From contig JACKCV010000004.1 of assembly GCA_020633825.1 (NCBI GenBank), forward strand, positions 62,001 to 126,000: DNA of 64,000 nt, read 5' to 3'. Numbering within the stretch: the stretch's first letter is position 1; every line of letters begins with the position of its first letter. A model generated the notes under the pieces. That model saw only the letters and a list, made by a program, of their open reading frames with translations. It was not told the origin of the DNA and ran no database searches. The stretch is from Fibrobacteria bacterium (GTDB lineage: Bacteria > Fibrobacterota > Fibrobacteria > UBA5070). This document shows positions 62,501-64,000 of the stretch, one piece after another. The position numbers were made by a program, and so were the translations under genes.

Positions 62501-62857
62501 GACCTTCCCTTGCGCGGGTATCGCTATCTTCAATTTCGTGGAACCAACGAGGCGCTGGCCAATGCGGAATTCCGCTTTCCCTTCGTGGAAGAGATCCGGT
62601 TCGGATTCCCGTTCCCGTCGTTGCGCTACCTCATGGGCGCGATATTCCTCGACGTCGGTGGAGCCTGGACCTCGGGGGATTGGCGCGACCAGATCGGCTT
62701 CGGATCGGGATACGGTCTGCGCATGAACCTCGGAGCGATCATCCTGCGCTGGTCGGTGGCCTGGCCCCTGACGCAGCCCGGCGGACACGAAGGCAATCTC
62801 CAGCCCTCGAATCCCGATGGGGCATTCCATTACTGGAGTCTGGGAGCGGAATTCTGA
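59558..62857 (+). CDS. Outer-membrane protein with zinc-protease, TolB-propeller and BamA-like barrel domains
   Basis: The 1099-residue protein has a signal peptide (TTLALLAVAASSHA), a gluzincin-type domain with HELVHALMFNAFEQ and, about 30 residues on, WFSEGLAEYAT (HExxH plus Glu), a beta-propeller of WD40/PD40 repeats (WSPDGKRIVVAA, WSRDGRWIAFHG, FSPSGRYLAFSSDRAG), a charged linker with SLARSDSALRLDSLES-type repeats, and a C-terminal barrel with the Omp85/BamA surface-antigen pattern (LPLRGYRYLQFRGTNEALAN; AEFRFPF) ending in Phe. It may be a surface or periplasmic protease tethered to its own pore. Related three-part proteins occur in Bacteroidetes and Gemmatimonadetes; function is unknown. 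Confidence 0.82.
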   Translation: MNLALRTTLALLAVAASSHARFGKNKVQYQTFRWNVISTTHFDIHYAQGGLHLAQRAADSLEPIYQRVHDRTGMTLSDRVPFLVYNSHPRFQQTNVIDQPLEEGIGGFTELFKNRVVVPFDGSYPGFDHVLGHELVHALMFNAFEQDAGSRLAGAMRARFPLWFSEGLAEYATLGWDRASEYWLVDAVTNGYLPPPTVDYQGFMAYRGGQNFLHFLDRSFGEGTVKRLVKAALEDRELESAFRRVVRIDLEDAGELWIRELRSAWWPELGVREQPRNAGRKLTKARQDGSFWNMQPILSPDDSSVAWFSDKGTRQALWTGKVSRLPRKSAREVQSGAGTPSHESFSPFRSGLDWSPDGKRIVVAALRSGRNVLQILDARTGRLRGTIDPKLDALSNPAWSRDGRWIAFHGLLDGRSDLWIADPADGTIRRLTDDAADDDEPSFSPSGRYLAFSSDRAGNGKDIWLLEISNGNLRRLTSDPADDTRPSWGGADDSTALLAFVSDRCGLPQVHAFDSLLLDSTSRPPRPVTNLLSGVASAQLSRSGKHLVLSLFEGGSFDVWLLDARRRLSDSVLPWTRGETSRREASSLFRPVSREYLESFVPDTLPLRVRIDSLRRAGDTAAADSLARSDSALRLDSLESVKVDSLRALRDRERRRLEAERRERRETGDGRLFGPDPLDQAERAPHDRPIKTSDEPEDTSKVFPPQWPLRDDSGNLLSRPYKADWSLDNAAMAVGFSSYAGTAGQGYFTFSDLTGDQTLGFALDLQGTFDNANVQARYGWLPWQTDLYASAFHVRNYTGHFDLLTGDAELWSDRMYGLSTSILHPRSIFHRFQLDLGLSGMERLAMTIDDKGELVEDSTRSADDITTGWARGELSWVFDNVAWGITGPLAGNRTRLSLAALPPWGQERFGFVKAALDSRLYLPTGKLSGFALRLSAGSATGLGARENPLRFLVGGDDFTLNYHVNSANTGTSLGDIYFSELDLPLRGYRYLQFRGTNEALANAEFRFPFVEEIRFGFPFPSLRYLMGAIFLDVGGAWTSGDWRDQIGFGSGYGLRMNLGAIILRWSVAWPLTQPGGHEGNLQPSNPDGAFHYWSLGAEF

Positions 62858-63315
62858 TGCGTCTGTTCGATCATCTTTCTCCTCATTCCGTCCTCACGGG
62901 GCTGCGCCTGGACAGCCGCGACGCGGTCCTCAAGATCCTCGTGGAATCGGCTTGCGCGGCCTGGAGCCTTCCGCACCCCGAGCAGATCCTCGATCTGGTC
63001 CGAGCCCGCGAAGCCAAGATGAGCACCGGCATCGGGCATTGCCTGGCCGTCCCGCACGCCAAATGCGACCACGTCCCCGACATCCGCCTGGCCTGCTGCA
63101 CGCTCCCCGACGGCGTCGATTTCCATTCCCCCGATCGCCAGCCGGTGCGTCTGGCCTTCCTGCTCCTGTCCCCGCCGTCCTCCGCGGGGTCGCATGTGCG
63201 CGCCCTCTCGGCGGTCAGCCGGATCTCCCCGGACCTCCTGGAGGAACTCGTGGCCTCCAACACCCCGTTGGATTTCCTGGCCTGCCTGGAACGAGCCGAA
63301 TCGGCGCGGAGCTGA
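62857..63315 (+). CDS. PTS IIA-like protein (PtsN/fructose type)
   Basis: The 152-residue protein is a stand-alone fructose-type IIA domain. The phospho-accepting His is in IGHCLAVPHAKCDHV; AREAKMSTGIG and the terminal SRISPDLLEELVASN are also typical. Without sugar-specific IIB/IIC, it more likely acts as a nitrogen-PTS-type regulator (PtsN) than as a transporter. The start overlaps the preceding stop (TGATG), so it belongs to the aroD operon. Confidence 0.85.
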   Translation: MRLFDHLSPHSVLTGLRLDSRDAVLKILVESACAAWSLPHPEQILDLVRAREAKMSTGIGHCLAVPHAKCDHVPDIRLACCTLPDGVDFHSPDRQPVRLAFLLLSPPSSAGSHVRALSAVSRISPDLLEELVASNTPLDFLACLERAESARS

Positions 63316-63395
63316 GGGAAAGCCCCGTGTCGGAGGCCTTCCCGGCCCCATCCCGGAGTCCACTGATCCGCCCGACCTCTCCCCTTCCCTCGATC

Positions 63396-64000
63396 TTGTC
63401 CGTCGTTTCCTATCGGCGGAGATGGCGTTTCGACCTTCTGCGGATCTTCGCCCTTTCCTTTTTGGCCTCCTGCGTCACGGACCAGGCGCGCCCCGTTCTG
63501 GCACTGTGTGGCGACTCCACCATGGCGGAATACCTGGTGCAAGGAGACATCCGTGGATGGGGTCAGGAGCTGCCCTCTCACCTCGACCCGAAGATTCTGG
63601 TGGCCAATCGTGCCGTACCTGGCGCGACCGCGGCATCCTTTTTCGAAGAATCCTGGGACGCGGTGAAACGGATGGCTCCCGCATGGATCGTCTTCCAGTT
63701 CGGACACAACCCAGGCGATCCAAGGCAGGAGGAATTTTCGCTCCGATCGATGATCCACGAGGCGAGGGCCATCGGATCGGTGCCCCTCTTGATCGCACCG
63801 ATGGCTGGTCGAAACCGAACGATTCTCCTGCCTCACCTGGATTCCGTGATGCGGTCGGTCGCGAAATCGGAATCTGTTCCCATCATTCCCTTGGATTCGC
63901 TGAGCCTCCTCCGCTGGAAAGCGATGGACAACGATTCCCTGGATCGGATCTTCATCGACTTCATCCACCCGACGCCACTGGGCGCTTCGGTCATCGCCTC
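63396..64000 (+). CDS. GDSL/SGNH lipoprotein, rhamnogalacturonan acetylesterase-like (cut by window edge)
   Basis: The frame runs off the right edge; about 201 residues are visible. It starts with a lipoprotein signal (LRIFALSFLASC) and carries CGDSTMAEY (block I with Ser), IVFQFGHNPGD (block III, GxN-type) and FIDFIHPTPLG (block V, DxxH). The GDSTMA form is that of CE12 rhamnogalacturonan or xylan acetylesterases. The start TTG 63396 is the only one before the signal. It lies 80 nt after the PTS gene and may be separately transcribed. Confidence 0.75.
   Translation, partial: MSVVSYRRRWRFDLLRIFALSFLASCVTDQARPVLALCGDSTMAEYLVQGDIRGWGQELPSHLDPKILVANRAVPGATAASFFEESWDAVKRMAPAWIVFQFGHNPGDPRQEEFSLRSMIHEARAIGSVPLLIAPMAGRNRTILLPHLDSVMRSVAKSESVPIIPLDSLSLLRWKAMDNDSLDRIFIDFIHPTPLGASVIA

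Noticed and set aside
58742..62830. A 1362-codon open frame on the minus strand opposite aroD and the protease/propeller/barrel gene
   Set aside because: The plus strand has clear domain matches over the same stretch. The antisense product has no domain and is a composition artefact.

Overview
The window looks like chromosomal DNA of a high-GC member of the Fibrobacterota (Fibrobacter relatives). This rests on protein families, not on an rRNA gene, which is absent. There is a Fibrobacter-type FISUMP domain protein (27586-29604), a TIGR02147 paralogous-family protein paired with a lipoprotein (13076-15228), two family 9 cellulases (30122-34274), and exported proteins that end in a T9SS-like C-terminal domain. 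Most of the DNA is about two-thirds GC; roughly 28.7-31.6 kb is clearly poorer in GC. I found no tRNA, rRNA, CRISPR array, prophage or insertion sequence.

Layout. 0-3 kb: a partial TolC-like gene, an Rrf2-type SUF regulator and an exported protein. 3.2-8.2 kb: a five-gene minus-strand operon that joins a NitT/TauT-type ABC importer to a substrate-binding/OmpA fusion protein and two coiled-coil proteins. 8.8-10.03 kb: three copies of a composite repeat around a small GIY-YIG nuclease gene. 10.1-22 kb: a split SUF iron-sulfur assembly locus, with sufB alone and then sufC-sufD-sufS-sufE-sufT 6.4 kb further on; between them lie a ParB-like gene, the TIGR02147 pair and an ECF sigma factor with anti-sigma and RseB-like genes. 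22-27.4 kb: envelope lipoproteins, exonuclease III with a redoxin lipoprotein and a class IV aminotransferase, and cysK. 27.6-34.3 kb: an HD-FISUMP chimera and two GH9 enzymes. 34.3-40.1 kb: yceD, a glycosyltransferase and a phosphoesterase, then a divergent pair of signalling genes. 40.1-41.3 kb: an intergenic region with two homologous minus-strand units, each followed by a terminator. 41.3-47.8 kb: epmA with an LpoB-type lipoprotein cluster, a CE2-like esterase and epmB. 47.9-55.7 kb: murD, then tonB-exbD-exbB with a DUF4249-like lipoprotein and a TonB-dependent receptor. 55.8-64 kb: a TetR regulator, aroD, a protease/propeller/barrel outer-membrane protein, a PTS IIA-like protein and a partial GDSL lipoprotein.

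Links between genes. The palindrome AGAACC-N5-GGTTCT lies in the 17-bp spacer of three sigma70-type promoters, in front of the Rrf2 gene, sufB and sufC. This ties the scattered SUF genes into one likely autoregulated regulon. EpmA and EpmB, 4 kb apart, carry out the two best-known steps of EF-P lysylation. TonB-ExbBD probably energises the neighbouring receptor.

A second theme is translation. At least seven genes have a -10-like hexamer 7-10 nt before the start codon and no Shine-Dalgarno sequence, which predicts leaderless mRNAs.
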